Part shown: positions 39,060-47,885 of the stretch, one piece after another | Layout of the letters: each line of letters opens with the position of its first letter | Position numbering within the stretch: position 1 is the stretch's first letter | Source of the DNA: Streptococcus constellatus | GTDB lineage: Bacteria; Bacillota; Bacilli; Lactobacillales; Streptococcaceae | Assembly: GCF_902167705.1 (NCBI RefSeq) | Contig: NZ_CABHMZ010000027.1 | Span: forward strand, 11,390-75,389 | DNA length: 64,000 nt | Direction: 5' to 3' | The notes under the pieces: model-generated | Told to the model about the DNA's origin: nothing | The model's database searches: none | The model's input: only the letters and a program-made list of their open reading frames with translations | Program-made: the position numbers and the translations under genes

Positions 39060-39617
39060 ATGGTAAATGCAATTGTAGAAAAAGCGAAAGAAAGAATGAC
39101 ACAATCACACCAAAGCTTGGCGCGTGAATTTGGTAGCATTCGTGCTGGTCGTGCCAATGCCAGCCTTTTGGATCGGATTTCAGTTGAGTATTATGGAGTA
39201 GAAACTCCACTCAATCAAATCGCGTCTATCACGATTCCTGAAGCGCGCGTCCTTTTGGTGACACCGTTTGACAAATCTTCTATCAAAGATATTGAGCGCG
39301 CACTCAACGCTTCTGATCTTGGTATTACCCCTGCAAGCGATGGTACGGTTATTCGTTTAGTCATTCCCGCTTTGACAGAAGAAACTCGTCGTGATCTTGC
39401 TAAGGAAGTGAAGAAAGTTGGCGAAAATGCTAAAATTGCTATTCGTAATATCCGCCGCGATGCTATGGATGAAGCTAAAAAGCAAGAAAAAGCAAAAGAA
39501 ATTACTGAAGATGAATTGAAAACACTTGAAAAAGATATTCAAAAAGTAACAGATGAAGCAGTTAAGCATATTGATGATATGACTGCCAGCAAGGAAAAAG
39601 AATTGATTGAAGTGTAA
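39060..39617 (+). CDS. frr: Ribosome recycling factor
   Basis: 185 residues: [25 protein letters not shown], and the long helical C-terminus with [24 protein letters not shown]. It splits post-termination ribosomes with EF-G. Right length. Coupled to pyrH. Confidence 0.97.
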   Translation: MVNAIVEKAKERMTQSHQSLAREFGSIRAGRANASLLDRISVEYYGVETPLNQIASITIPEARVLLVTPFDKSSIKDIERALNASDLGITPASDGTVIRLVIPALTEETRRDLAKEVKKVGENAKIAIRNIRRDAMDEAKKQEKAKEITEDELKTLEKDIQKVTDEAVKHIDDMTASKEKELIEV

Positions 39618-39968
39618 GCTTTTCTCTCTATGTAGTAAAAAATAGAAAACAAAGAGACTGGGACAGAAATCAGTCGTTTCCTAGAAACTTGATTTCGTCG
39701 TCCCACCTCTGCAAAGTTGAGTAGGGCTGAAAAAGTTGATTGTTCAACGAGTTAGAGCCCACTCAGCAGTGATTGATTAGGCACTAAAATGCCAATCAAT
39801 TGTGCATGGGAAACTCTATTGACTAAAGTCAATAGAGTTTCTCCAAATCACTGCGTCTTAGAATGATAACTATATAAACAAAGGAAGCTGAACACTTTTG
39901 TTCCAGCTTCTTCTTTTGAAGTAGGAAGAAACGTTTCATATCTGCTTCAAACGATAGAAAGATAAAAA
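39618..39968. repeat. Composite intergenic repeat region, copy 3
   Basis: Starts with GACTGGGACAGAAATCAG (39655 onward), closed by GTCGTCCCA. It holds a perfect 15-bp stem, GAAACTCTATTGACT (39810-39824) against 39827-39841 with a two-base loop, and then CACTGCGTCTTAGAATG. The right end is a terminator hairpin (39884-39917). Text resembles 13921-14018. No coding potential. Confidence 0.65.
39884..39917 (+). terminator. Terminator hairpin upstream of cvfB
   Basis: GAAGCTG-AACA (39884-39894) pairs with TGTT-C-CAGCTTC (39900-39910), followed by TTCTTTT. Confidence 0.7.
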
Positions 39969-40823
39969 ATGAATACAAATCTTGCAACATTTATAACAGG
40001 TCTCGTAACTGATGAAAATGATCGTTTTTACTTTGCTCAAAAAGATGGGCAGACGTATGCTTTAGCAAAAGAAGAGGGAGAGCATCAACTGGGCGAATCG
40101 GTCAAGGGTTTTGCCTATAGCGACATGAAGCAGAAACTTCGCTTGACGACTCTTGATGTAACAGCGACCCAGACGACTTTTGGCTGGGGAACAGTGACGG
40201 ATGTTCGCAAGGACTTAGGTGTTTTTGTTGACACAGGACTTCCAGATAAGCAAATTGTAGTGTCCCTCGATATTTTGCCGGAAATAAAAGAACTTTGGCC
40301 TAAAAAAGGCGACCGTCTCTATATCCGTCTGGATGTGGATAAAAAAGATCGCATTTGGGGGCTTTTGGCCTACCAAGAAGATTTCCAGAAATTAGCTCGT
40401 CCAGCTTATAATAATATGCAAAATCAAAATTGGCCGGCTATTGTTTATCGTTTGAAGTTATCTGGAACCTTTGTCTATCTGCCAGAGAATAATATGCTGG
40501 GCTTTATCCACCCTAGCGAGCGATATACTGAGCCGCGTCTGGGCCAAGTATTGGATGTGCGTGTCATTGGTTTTCGTGAGGTGGATAGGACTTTGAACCT
40601 TTCGCTCAAGCCCCGCTCTTTTGAAATGCTAGAAAATGATGCTCAGATGATCCTGACTTATCTGGAGACTAACGGTGGCTTCATGACCTTGAATGATAAG
40701 TCAGCTCCAGAGGATATCAAGGCTACTTTCGGTATTTCCAAGGGTCAGTTTAAAAAAGCCCTGGGCGGCCTCATGAAGGCTGGTAAGATTAAACAGAACG
40801 CGACTGGGACGGAGTTGGTTTGA
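39969..40823 (+). CDS. cvfB: CvfB family S1-domain RNA-binding protein
   Basis: 284 residues: several OB/S1 domains followed by a C-terminal winged helix (about 215-284, with FMTLNDKSAPEDIKATFGISKGQFKKALGGLMKAGKI). This is the CvfB/YitL architecture, an RNA-binding regulator known from staphylococci. There is only a weak ribosome site (GAAAGATAAAA) before the ATG. Confidence 0.88.
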   Translation: MNTNLATFITGLVTDENDRFYFAQKDGQTYALAKEEGEHQLGESVKGFAYSDMKQKLRLTTLDVTATQTTFGWGTVTDVRKDLGVFVDTGLPDKQIVVSLDILPEIKELWPKKGDRLYIRLDVDKKDRIWGLLAYQEDFQKLARPAYNNMQNQNWPAIVYRLKLSGTFVYLPENNMLGFIHPSERYTEPRLGQVLDVRVIGFREVDRTLNLSLKPRSFEMLENDAQMILTYLETNGGFMTLNDKSAPEDIKATFGISKGQFKKALGGLMKAGKIKQNATGTELV

Positions 40824-40903
40824 GATACCAATTTGCTTTGCTTCCTAGATTTTTGGTAGAATAAAAAATATGAATCAAATAAACCTCATAAAAGGAGGCC
40901 GTT

Positions 40904-41941
40904 GTGTTAGCGATTGAAGAGATCAAAACAGTAAATCTGACAAATTTACCTAATCTGACAATTTTGACTGGTGATGATACAGGGCAATTTGAATTGATGA
41001 AATCACAATTTTTACATCAAGTTCAATATGATGCTGCAGATTTAAATATGACTTATTTTGATATGAAAGAAGCCGTTTATCCAGATGTGGAGATTGATCT
41101 AGTGAGTTTGCCCTTCTTTTCTGAAGAGAAGATCGTCATTTTGGATCATTTTTTGGATGTGACAACAGCTAAAAAACGCTATTTGACGGATGATGAGCTA
41201 AAATCTTTTGAGCAATATTTGGAGAATCCTGCAGATACAACGAAATTAGTCATCTTTGCAGAAGGGAAGTTGGACAGCAAACGGCGAATTGTAAAGCTGC
41301 TCAAACGGGATGGCAAAATGTTTGAAGCAACTGAGCCTAAAGAACAAGAATTACGAACCTACTTTAGTAAGCTGGCTCAAAAACAAGGATTAGAATTTAG
41401 TTCGCAGGTTTTCGAGGAGTTGCTTGTCAAATCCGGCTTTGATTTTAGTGAAATCAGCAAGAACCTAGCTTTTTTAAAGGACTATAAAAAAGATGGCATC
41501 ATTACAAGTGATGACATTGCTGAAGTGATTCCAATGACTTTGCAGGATAATATTTTTGACTTGACCAAGATGATTTTGCAGCAAAAGGTGGACGCGGCAA
41601 GAAGCCTAGTGCGCGATTTGACATTGCAAGGTGAAGACGAAATCAAGCTGATTGCGATTATGCTGGGACAGTTTCGGATATTTACGCAAGTGAAAATCCT
41701 CTTTGAAAATGGACGTAACGAAAGTCAGATTGTAGCAGATTTGTCCAGTTATTTAGGACGAAAGGTGAATCCTTTTCAAATCAAATATGCCTTACGTGAT
41801 GTGCGATCTTTACAGCTTGATTTTCTAAAAAAAGTACTTGCTTGCTTGATTGAAACAGATTATCAAATTAAGTCGGGAATTTACGAGAAAAGTTACTTAT
41901 TTGACTTGGCTTTGTTAAAGATTGCTACCCACAACTTATAA
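40904..41941 (+). CDS. holA: DNA polymerase III delta subunit
   Basis: 345 residues, starts at GTG with AAAGGAGG upstream. It has the delta-subunit pattern: LTNLPNLTILTGDDTGQFE at the N-terminus, DLVSLPFFSEEKIVILDHF, and the helical C-terminal collar domain with LKLIAIML-type segments (EIKLIAIMLGQFRIFTQVK). It opens the sliding clamp in the clamp-loader complex. Followed by sodA, the usual streptococcal order. Confidence 0.93.
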   Translation: MLAIEEIKTVNLTNLPNLTILTGDDTGQFELMKSQFLHQVQYDAADLNMTYFDMKEAVYPDVEIDLVSLPFFSEEKIVILDHFLDVTTAKKRYLTDDELKSFEQYLENPADTTKLVIFAEGKLDSKRRIVKLLKRDGKMFEATEPKEQELRTYFSKLAQKQGLEFSSQVFEELLVKSGFDFSEISKNLAFLKDYKKDGIITSDDIAEVIPMTLQDNIFDLTKMILQQKVDAARSLVRDLTLQGEDEIKLIAIMLGQFRIFTQVKILFENGRNESQIVADLSSYLGRKVNPFQIKYALRDVRSLQLDFLKKVLACLIETDYQIKSGIYEKSYLFDLALLKIATHNL

Positions 41942-42011
41942 GCAAATAAGTTGAAAATTTTGTAGCTCTACGTTATCATTTTCATATAAACTGAAAAAGG
42001 GGAACAAACCA

Positions 42012-42617
42012 ATGGCAATTATTTTACCTGATCTACCTTATGCTTACGACGCTTTGGAACCATATATTGATGAAGAAACGATGCACTTGCATCATGACAA
42101 ACACCACAATACTTATGTCAATAATGTAAATGCAGCTCTGGCAAAACACCCTGAAATCGGTGAGGATTTGGAGCAACTTTTGTCAGATGTGGAAACTATT
42201 CCAGCAGATATTCGTCAAGCTGTTATCAATAACGGTGGTGGTCATCTCAACCATGCTCTTTTCTGGGAATTGATGACACCAGAAAAGACAGAGCCGTCAG
42301 CAGCATTGGCAGCAGACCTTGAAGCAACATTTGGTTCATTTGATGACTTTAAAGCAGCATTTACAACAGCTGCGACAAGTCGCTTTGGTTCAGGTTGGGC
42401 TTGGCTGGTGGTCAATAAAGATGGCAAATTAGAAGTGACTTCAACTGCTAATCAAGACACACCAATCTCTGAAGGGAAGACGCCAATTTTAGGAATTGAT
42501 GTTTGGGAACATGCTTATTATGTGAAGTACCGCAATGTTCGTCCAGATTACATCAAAGCATTCTTCTCAGTCATCAACTGGAATAAGGTTAATGAATTGT
42601 ACGCAGCAGCAAAATGA
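42012..42617 (+). CDS. sodA: Superoxide dismutase, Mn type
   Basis: 201 residues. Metal ligands are at [26 protein letters not shown] and [15 protein letters not shown]. It turns superoxide into peroxide and oxygen in the cytoplasm. A streptococcal SodA in sequence and length. AAAGGGGAAC precedes the ATG, and a bidirectional terminator follows. Confidence 0.97.
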   Translation: MAIILPDLPYAYDALEPYIDEETMHLHHDKHHNTYVNNVNAALAKHPEIGEDLEQLLSDVETIPADIRQAVINNGGGHLNHALFWELMTPEKTEPSAALAADLEATFGSFDDFKAAFTTAATSRFGSGWAWLVVNKDGKLEVTSTANQDTPISEGKTPILGIDVWEHAYYVKYRNVRPDYIKAFFSVINWNKVNELYAAAK

Positions 42618-42634
42618 GGTGTGCAATGAGATAG

Positions 42635-42665
42635 AAAAAACGAATCTGATTAGGTTCGTTTTTTT
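42635..42665. terminator. Bidirectional terminator sodA / comAB side
   Basis: AAAAAACGAATC (42635-42646) pairs with GGTTCGTTTTTTT (42653-42665). It has a T run on the right and an A run on the left, so it can end both sodA and the leftward comA-comB-small gene transcript. Confidence 0.85.
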
Positions 42666-42679
42666 CTGTTATAGTAAAA

Positions 42680-42826
42680 TTACCTATAAATTCCTTCCAA
42701 ATAAAACCAGATTTGTTGTTTGAGGAATTTCAGAGAATGATCGTTTGTTCTGTCAATCACGCCAAAAACGAGATAGTGATTTTTAAATAATAGCTCATAA
42801 TCAATATTTTCTCCGACAATAATCAT
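42680..42826 (-). CDS. 48-residue protein downstream of comB, unknown
   Basis: On the minus strand CAAGGAGGAAAA is an excellent ribosome site five bases before the ATG at 42826. The product starts MIIVGENIDYELLFKN, continues HYLVFGVIDRTND and ends FYLEGIYR. There is no signal peptide, double glycine or cysteine pair, so it does not look like a bacteriocin or CSP precursor. It lies 65 bases after comB on the same strand and before the shared terminator, so it is likely on the comAB transcript. An ATCTTAT-CAT-ATAAGAT dyad (42845-42861) stands between. I do not recognise the family. Confidence 0.6.
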   Translation of the reverse strand: MIIVGENIDYELLFKNHYLVFGVIDRTNDHSLKFLKQQIWFYLEGIYR

Positions 42827-42891
42827 TTTTCCTCCTTGTAAAATATCTTATCATATAAGATAATCTTCTGATGAGTAAAATCCTTAAACAG

Positions 42892-44253
42892 TCATTCAAC
42901 GTTGTTTAACAGTTTATCTTTGTAGTAATGAAAGAATGATTTTTTCGCAATGACATTCGTTACTCGTCCTTGCAAACCGTACTTCAAGATTTGGCTATCT
43001 TTTTTAGATACGGAGGCTTTTGCAGTAATTTTAAATAGATTTCCCTGTTTTGTTTCAGTAGCAGAAGTATCAATGCTGTTAATTTTACCGATTATAGTGA
43101 CTGTCTGATTTCCAATTTTTTCTAAGGTAAGTCGGGAAGTTTGTCCCTTTTTTAAATTGGTCATATAGGCTGAAGGAACGTAAAAGGTGATAAGAACTTC
43201 TTTTGTTTTCGTAATATCTGGATAAATCTGAGCAATTTCCGTTCCTTTGGGTAGTAAAGATTTCCCTTTGAGCGCACTGCTGATATGAAGAATTCCTGCT
43301 TTGGGAGCAGTTAGTTGATTATTTTGAAGCTGAGCAGTTGCTTGGTTCAATTGATTTTGCAAATCAGTAATTTGTGTCGTAAGACTTGCTAACTGTTGGT
43401 CTGCTGTTTGGATAAATTGTGTGCGAAGTACCTCAATCTTAGTCGAAAGGCTATTGTCATAGGTCGTTGCAGTTCCAGTACCAGCTTTTTGAATCTTTAG
43501 ATTAGCGATGGAAGAATTTAGACTGGATATCTTTGTATCAATTTGAGCTAAGTACTGATTAGTAGTCGACGTATCAGGATTTACTTGATATTCATTTTTA
43601 TATAGGTTAAAGGTTGCTTGATGAGGATTGCTTTTTGGCAAATTTGAAGCGTTGCTAGAAATGGCATTATACAGTTCATGATAGTCATTGATTTGTTTTG
43701 TTAATTCGCTCATTTGCTGATCAATAGCAGCAATCGTATGATTGGTTAAAGACACTTGCTTGCTAACTTCGGAATTATTTTTTGAAATACCGAGAGTTAA
43801 ATCTTGTGATTGTTTGATAAAATTGTTAAATGTATTGGCATAGCCAAACTCATCGTTGTCTGTGAAAAGATTTGTCCCCTGGTGCAAACTAGATTTGAGT
43901 CTCTCCAAGTCTGCTTTTTGGCGCTGGTAAGTGGCAAGCTGCGTTTCAATGGCTGTTTGCTGGGAATCTTCCATATTTTTTGTATATTGAACCAACAACT
44001 CTCCTTTGGTGACGGTCTTATTTTCAGCTAACTGATTGGTCAGAACCGTATTGTCACTGGTTGACTGTATCATGGCAATAACTTTCGTTGGTGTAATTTC
44101 GCCAATGGATTTGACAGTCACTTCTTTTTGCCCAATAAAGGAAAAGAGGACGAGAAATAGAACGAAGAATACCAAAGGCAGAATGAGAACAGTCGCAAAG
44201 TTGTGGTATCTTCGATGATAAAATTCTGCACTTTTAAACAGATTGGGATTCAT
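42892..44253 (-). CDS. comB: Competence peptide exporter accessory protein ComB
   Basis: 453 residues, HlyD-type. One membrane helix (about 20-43, LILPLVFFVLFLVLFSFIG), then a lipoyl-like half, a long coiled coil (about 100-320, rich in Gln, Asn and Leu) and the second lipoyl/beta-barrel half. With ComA it processes and exports competence-stimulating peptide in streptococci. It starts ten bases after comA. Expected to be controlled by ComE with comA. Confidence 0.92.
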   Translation of the reverse strand: MNPNLFKSAEFYHRRYHNFATVLILPLVFFVLFLVLFSFIGQKEVTVKSIGEITPTKVIAMIQSTSDNTVLTNQLAENKTVTKGELLVQYTKNMEDSQQTAIETQLATYQRQKADLERLKSSLHQGTNLFTDNDEFGYANTFNNFIKQSQDLTLGISKNNSEVSKQVSLTNHTIAAIDQQMSELTKQINDYHELYNAISSNASNLPKSNPHQATFNLYKNEYQVNPDTSTTNQYLAQIDTKISSLNSSIANLKIQKAGTGTATTYDNSLSTKIEVLRTQFIQTADQQLASLTTQITDLQNQLNQATAQLQNNQLTAPKAGILHISSALKGKSLLPKGTEIAQIYPDITKTKEVLITFYVPSAYMTNLKKGQTSRLTLEKIGNQTVTIIGKINSIDTSATETKQGNLFKITAKASVSKKDSQILKYGLQGRVTNVIAKKSFFHYYKDKLLNNVE

Positions 44254-44263
44254 AATTTACTCC

Positions 44264-46414
44264 TTATTTATTAAATAGATGATAATAAAAACCTTTTCTT
44301 TCTATCAATTCAGTATGAGAGCCAGTTTCAATCACTTTTCCTTGGTCGAGGACGATAATTTGATTTGTACGCTTTGAAATGCTGAGACGATGAGCAACAA
44401 AAATAATGGTTTTGTCTGGTAATTTCATGAGGTTATCAATGACTTTTTTCTCTGTTAAAACATCTAATCTGCTCGTAGCCTCATCTAAAATGAGAATAGG
44501 AGATTTCGTCAGAAGAGCGCGTGCAAGTGCGATTCGTTGTTTTTGTCCGCCAGATAATCCAGCTCCGTCAGACAATTCTGTCTGGTATCCCATGGGCATT
44601 TGTTCGATATCTGAACGAATTTCTGCAATTTCACAGGCACGAAGAATATCTGATTGCGAAACTGTTTGATTGGCTCTTAATGTGAGGTTGTCTAGAATGG
44701 AACCACTAAAGATGTAGGCTTGCTGAGGTAAGTAGTTGATATATTGCCGAAGAACTTTCTTATCAATTGTCTTGAGATCATTTCCATTGAGGCGAATTTG
44801 TCCTTGATAAGGCTCATAAAAATGAACAATCATCTTAGCAAGTGTTGTTTTTCCCGAACCACTGATACCGACAAGACTGATTTTATCTCCCTTCTTGATA
44901 GTTAAACTAATGTCTGATAAAGTATCTCGTCCAAAGCCATATTTATAGGAGACGTTATGGAAAGTAATATCACCAGCTAAGAAATTTTTCTCCGTAAGAA
45001 CTTGTTTGGTTTTGAATTCGGATTCTACCAGATAAACTTCATTCAGTCGATGATTGGCAACTTTAGCTGATTGCAGTTTGGTTTGAAGATTGATGATACT
45101 TTCCAGCGGGCTTGTAAAATACGAAAGAAGTGCATTGAAAGTAATCAGTTGTCCAATCGAAATTTTTTGAGACATAGCCAAAGAGGCTCCAACCCAGAGA
45201 ATAATCACATTCAAAATGAGCTGTGCTCCTTGTTTGAGAGCTGCCTGCATAATGGAATATTTACTTAACTTGAAAGTCTTATCCAGATAATCAACAAACT
45301 CGCTATCAATCTTCTGGTAACGACTTTCTTCGCTGGTTAACGATTTAATGGTTTCAATTCCATTGATATCTTCGATAATAGCAGAATTCACCATAGCATT
45401 GCTTTGCATAACATCGTTGTTCATTTTTTCAAAAGGCTTCATAAAAGCAAAAATAATGAGAGCATAGATAGGAATTGCAAGCAAAGTCAGTAAAAAGAGA
45501 TTGGCATTTTGCAGTAAAAGAACACTGCCGACAATCATCAAAATGGACAAATCAAGAAGGAGGGATAGAATTGTTGAAGCTAGAGCATCAATAATGGAGT
45601 TGGCATCTGTAAAACGAGAAATAATCTCTCCAGTGCGTCTCGTCGCAAAAAAGGACATTGGTAATTCAAAAATATGCCGAATATAAGATAAAATCACATC
45701 AATTGTCAATCGCTGACTGAGCACCGTTAACAGGTAGTCTCTTGAAAAACTCATCATTTGTTGTAAGATGTAGGTGATGATAAGCCCGATTGAAACGATT
45801 CCAAGAGTTGACTTCATTTGATTTGGAATGTATTCATCCAAAATCCCTTTCAGATAATAAGAACCGACGATGTTAATGAGGGTTACGAGCAAACTGGCTA
45901 AGACAATATAAAAAATCAAAGAGCGCTGTTTAAAGATGAGTGGTAAAAAGCTAGCAAGCCCATTTTTCTTATCCTTATGAGGTTTATAGTTAGGTTTCGG
46001 TGCGAGAAAGATAGCAACACCCGTCCAATCTTTTGCAAATTGCTCTTTGCTGATCTTAGTTATTTTGACAGTCGGATCAGGATCACCAATAAGCAAGTAT
46101 TTTTTCTCGTTTTTATAAACGACATAATAGTGCTGGAGCTTGCCGTCTTTGTTGACATGAGCGATGAAAGGATAGGGAATATCTTCTGTGTCAAACAATG
46201 TCATGTTTGCCTGGATTGGTCGCGTTTCAAAACCCATTTCTTTTGCTGCTTTGACAATTCCAAGTGCAGTTGTTCCTTCTTTGCTGGTCTTTGCAAGCTC
46301 TCTCAAATGAGCTAAAGAATAATCTGAGCCATAGTATTTAGCAATGGAAGCCAGAGCGGCAACACCACAATCTCTAGCATCTATTTGCGGAACAAACGAT
46401 TTTTTAAAATTCAC
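44264..46414 (-). CDS. comA: Competence peptide exporter/protease ComA
   Basis: 716 residues. An N-terminal C39 peptidase domain has Cys16 (RDCGVAAL), His95 and Asp111, which cleave after a double glycine; six membrane helices follow (about 165-440); the ATPase has Walker A GISGSGKTT, signature LSGGQKQR, Walker B ILILDEATS and an AHR switch. It matures and exports CSP. Start is a GTG with GAAAGGAAA upstream. The ComE-type repeats at 46481-46512 lie 42 bases before a TATAAG -10 on its strand. Confidence 0.93.
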   Translation of the reverse strand: MNFKKSFVPQIDARDCGVAALASIAKYYGSDYSLAHLRELAKTSKEGTTALGIVKAAKEMGFETRPIQANMTLFDTEDIPYPFIAHVNKDGKLQHYYVVYKNEKKYLLIGDPDPTVKITKISKEQFAKDWTGVAIFLAPKPNYKPHKDKKNGLASFLPLIFKQRSLIFYIVLASLLVTLINIVGSYYLKGILDEYIPNQMKSTLGIVSIGLIITYILQQMMSFSRDYLLTVLSQRLTIDVILSYIRHIFELPMSFFATRRTGEIISRFTDANSIIDALASTILSLLLDLSILMIVGSVLLLQNANLFLLTLLAIPIYALIIFAFMKPFEKMNNDVMQSNAMVNSAIIEDINGIETIKSLTSEESRYQKIDSEFVDYLDKTFKLSKYSIMQAALKQGAQLILNVIILWVGASLAMSQKISIGQLITFNALLSYFTSPLESIINLQTKLQSAKVANHRLNEVYLVESEFKTKQVLTEKNFLAGDITFHNVSYKYGFGRDTLSDISLTIKKGDKISLVGISGSGKTTLAKMIVHFYEPYQGQIRLNGNDLKTIDKKVLRQYINYLPQQAYIFSGSILDNLTLRANQTVSQSDILRACEIAEIRSDIEQMPMGYQTELSDGAGLSGGQKQRIALARALLTKSPILILDEATSRLDVLTEKKVIDNLMKLPDKTIIFVAHRLSISKRTNQIIVLDQGKVIETGSHTELIERKGFYYHLFNK

Positions 46415-46480
46415 TATAATGCTTTCCTTTCGTCTTATACTGTTATTTTCTCAAAAAATAAAAGAAAAACAGCACTCGAA

Positions 46481-46512
46481 TCTTAAATGGCCGTTCTGAT
46501 GTCTTAAATGGT
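46481..46512 (-). promoter_or_regulatory. ComE-type direct repeat pair facing comA
   Basis: Read on the minus strand: ACCATTTAAGA (46512-46502), ten bases, GCCATTTAAGA (46491-46481). The 21-base period equals two helical turns and the repeat agrees with the TCBTAAAYSGT motif (as reverse complement) described for S. mutans ComE. A -10 (TATAAG, 46438-46433) follows after 42 bases, ahead of comA. Confidence 0.75.
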
Positions 46513-46520
46513 TAAAAAAT

Positions 46521-46600
46521 ACCATTTAGGATATGAAAGCTACTGTCTGGGATTATTTTAAATTAACTAGAATTGTTACTTTATACTGTATATATACAAT
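46521..46600 (+). promoter_or_regulatory. Second ComE-type site facing the serine hydrolase
   Basis: On the plus strand ACCATTTAGGA (46521-46531), ten bases, then ACTGTCTGGGA (46542-46552), which keeps 8 of 11 consensus positions. TACAAT (46595-46600) follows after 42 bases, the same spacing as on the comA side. The first half-site also forms a TAAATGGT...ACCATTTA dyad with the comA repeat. Confidence 0.5.
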
Positions 46601-46641
46601 AAAGGAAGTTGAAAATAGTTGATGATTCTGTTTATCATATC

Positions 46642-46670
46642 TTGTCATTTTTTCATTCTTCCTATATAAT
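46642..46670 (+). promoter_or_regulatory. Sigma-A promoter of the serine hydrolase gene
   Basis: TTGTCA (46642-46647) and TATAAT (46665-46670) with 17-base spacing, start codon 26 bases later with TAGGAGAAG before it. It probably gives basal expression. Confidence 0.7.
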
Positions 46671-46695
46671 GAGGTATATAAGTTAGGAGAAGTGC

Positions 46696-47751
46696 GTGAG
46701 TAAAAAGACAATAATTCTTTGTTTGATTGGTTGCTTTATGATGTGTGGTGTGTTGGTGTTAAGTGCTGTGTACTTTGGGCAAGCTAGAAAGCCGCATCAT
46801 ACAAAGGTAGCTGCAAGTTATACTGCCAGTCAAGAAAAGAAAAAAAGTCCGTCAAAAGAGTTAAAACCAGCCACTCGTGTTCCAATAAAGAGTATGGAAG
46901 AAAAGCAGAAGGTCATGGAAGCTGATTTGCCTGTAATGGGTGCTTATGGTCTGTATTATGATTATGCCAATCTAAATTTAGTTCAAGTTGTACAAGCGTA
47001 TCTAGATGAGATGGGAATAGATCATTCGCAGATTGCATTTTCTTATAAGGATTTAACGAGTGGACAAACCTATGCTATGAATGAGACACAGCCAATGACA
47101 GCAGGCTCAACTTGCAAATTGCCACTAAATATGTTGGTCGTTGATGAGGTGGAAAAAGGAAATTTATCACTGACCGAGCGGTTTGATATTACACATACTC
47201 GCTATGAATATATCGGTGAACACAATAATTACGTAGCAGCATTTAATGGGGCAATGAATATTCCTGAGATGCAGGAATATTCTCTTCTTTATTCTGAAAA
47301 TACACCAGCTTATGCCTTAACTGAGCGCTTAGGTGGCTTGGATAAAGCCTATACCATGTATCAACGCTATGGCAAAGGCAAGGGAGAAGTGAAGACAATC
47401 AACCAACAGAATCAAACAACGACGGATTATTATATTCAAGTGTTGGATTACCTTTGGAAACATCAGGAAAAGTATAAAGATATTTTGTATTATATCGGTG
47501 AGTCTTTTCCAAATGAATACTATAAACGATATGTAAGAGACATTCCAATCTATCAAAAGCCAGGTTATGTTGCAGAAGCTTTGAATGTAGATGCAATTGT
47601 CTGTGAAGAAAAGCCCTATTTGATCGCCCTTTATACAGCAGGGCTGGGAGGAACGACTCCTGAAAGTGATGAAATTAGTGGTGTTGGTATTACACAAGTT
47701 GGTCAATTAGCCTATGTTATCAATGAATGGCATCGTGTGAATATGAATTAA
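46696..47751 (+). CDS. Serine hydrolase, class A beta-lactamase-like fold
   Basis: 351 residues, GTG start. A membrane anchor at 5-26 is followed by a Lys/Ser-rich linker (35-75) and a beta-lactamase-type domain: Ser138-Thr-Cys-Lys141 is the SxxK motif, SEN near residue 202 corresponds to SDN, and KPGYV near 293 takes the KTG place. It faces the cell wall. Proteins of this kind are transpeptidase-like or inactive relatives rather than resistance enzymes. It is divergent from comA and has a second ComE-like site upstream, so it may be competence-induced. Confidence 0.85.
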   Translation: MSKKTIILCLIGCFMMCGVLVLSAVYFGQARKPHHTKVAASYTASQEKKKSPSKELKPATRVPIKSMEEKQKVMEADLPVMGAYGLYYDYANLNLVQVVQAYLDEMGIDHSQIAFSYKDLTSGQTYAMNETQPMTAGSTCKLPLNMLVVDEVEKGNLSLTERFDITHTRYEYIGEHNNYVAAFNGAMNIPEMQEYSLLYSENTPAYALTERLGGLDKAYTMYQRYGKGKGEVKTINQQNQTTTDYYIQVLDYLWKHQEKYKDILYYIGESFPNEYYKRYVRDIPIYQKPGYVAEALNVDAIVCEEKPYLIALYTAGLGGTTPESDEISGVGITQVGQLAYVINEWHRVNMN

Positions 47752-47885
47752 AGTACATGGATGTAAATTCCAAAAATTGTACTGAAAAAGATAGAATTTT
47801 ATTAAAAATGTAAGGGCTCTCTTTTAGATGAGGGCCTTTTATGTTATAATAAAAATAGAATGTAAAAAAGGACTACAAGGATATC

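Noticed and set aside
46622..46669. 15-codon hydrophobic frame between the plus-side ComE-like site and the serine hydrolase
   Set aside because: Overlaps the sigma-A promoter of the hydrolase; could be a leader peptide but nothing supports it.
47329..47706. 125-codon open frame opposite the serine hydrolase
   Set aside because: Antisense shadow; the plus strand has the SxxK domain and a promoter.
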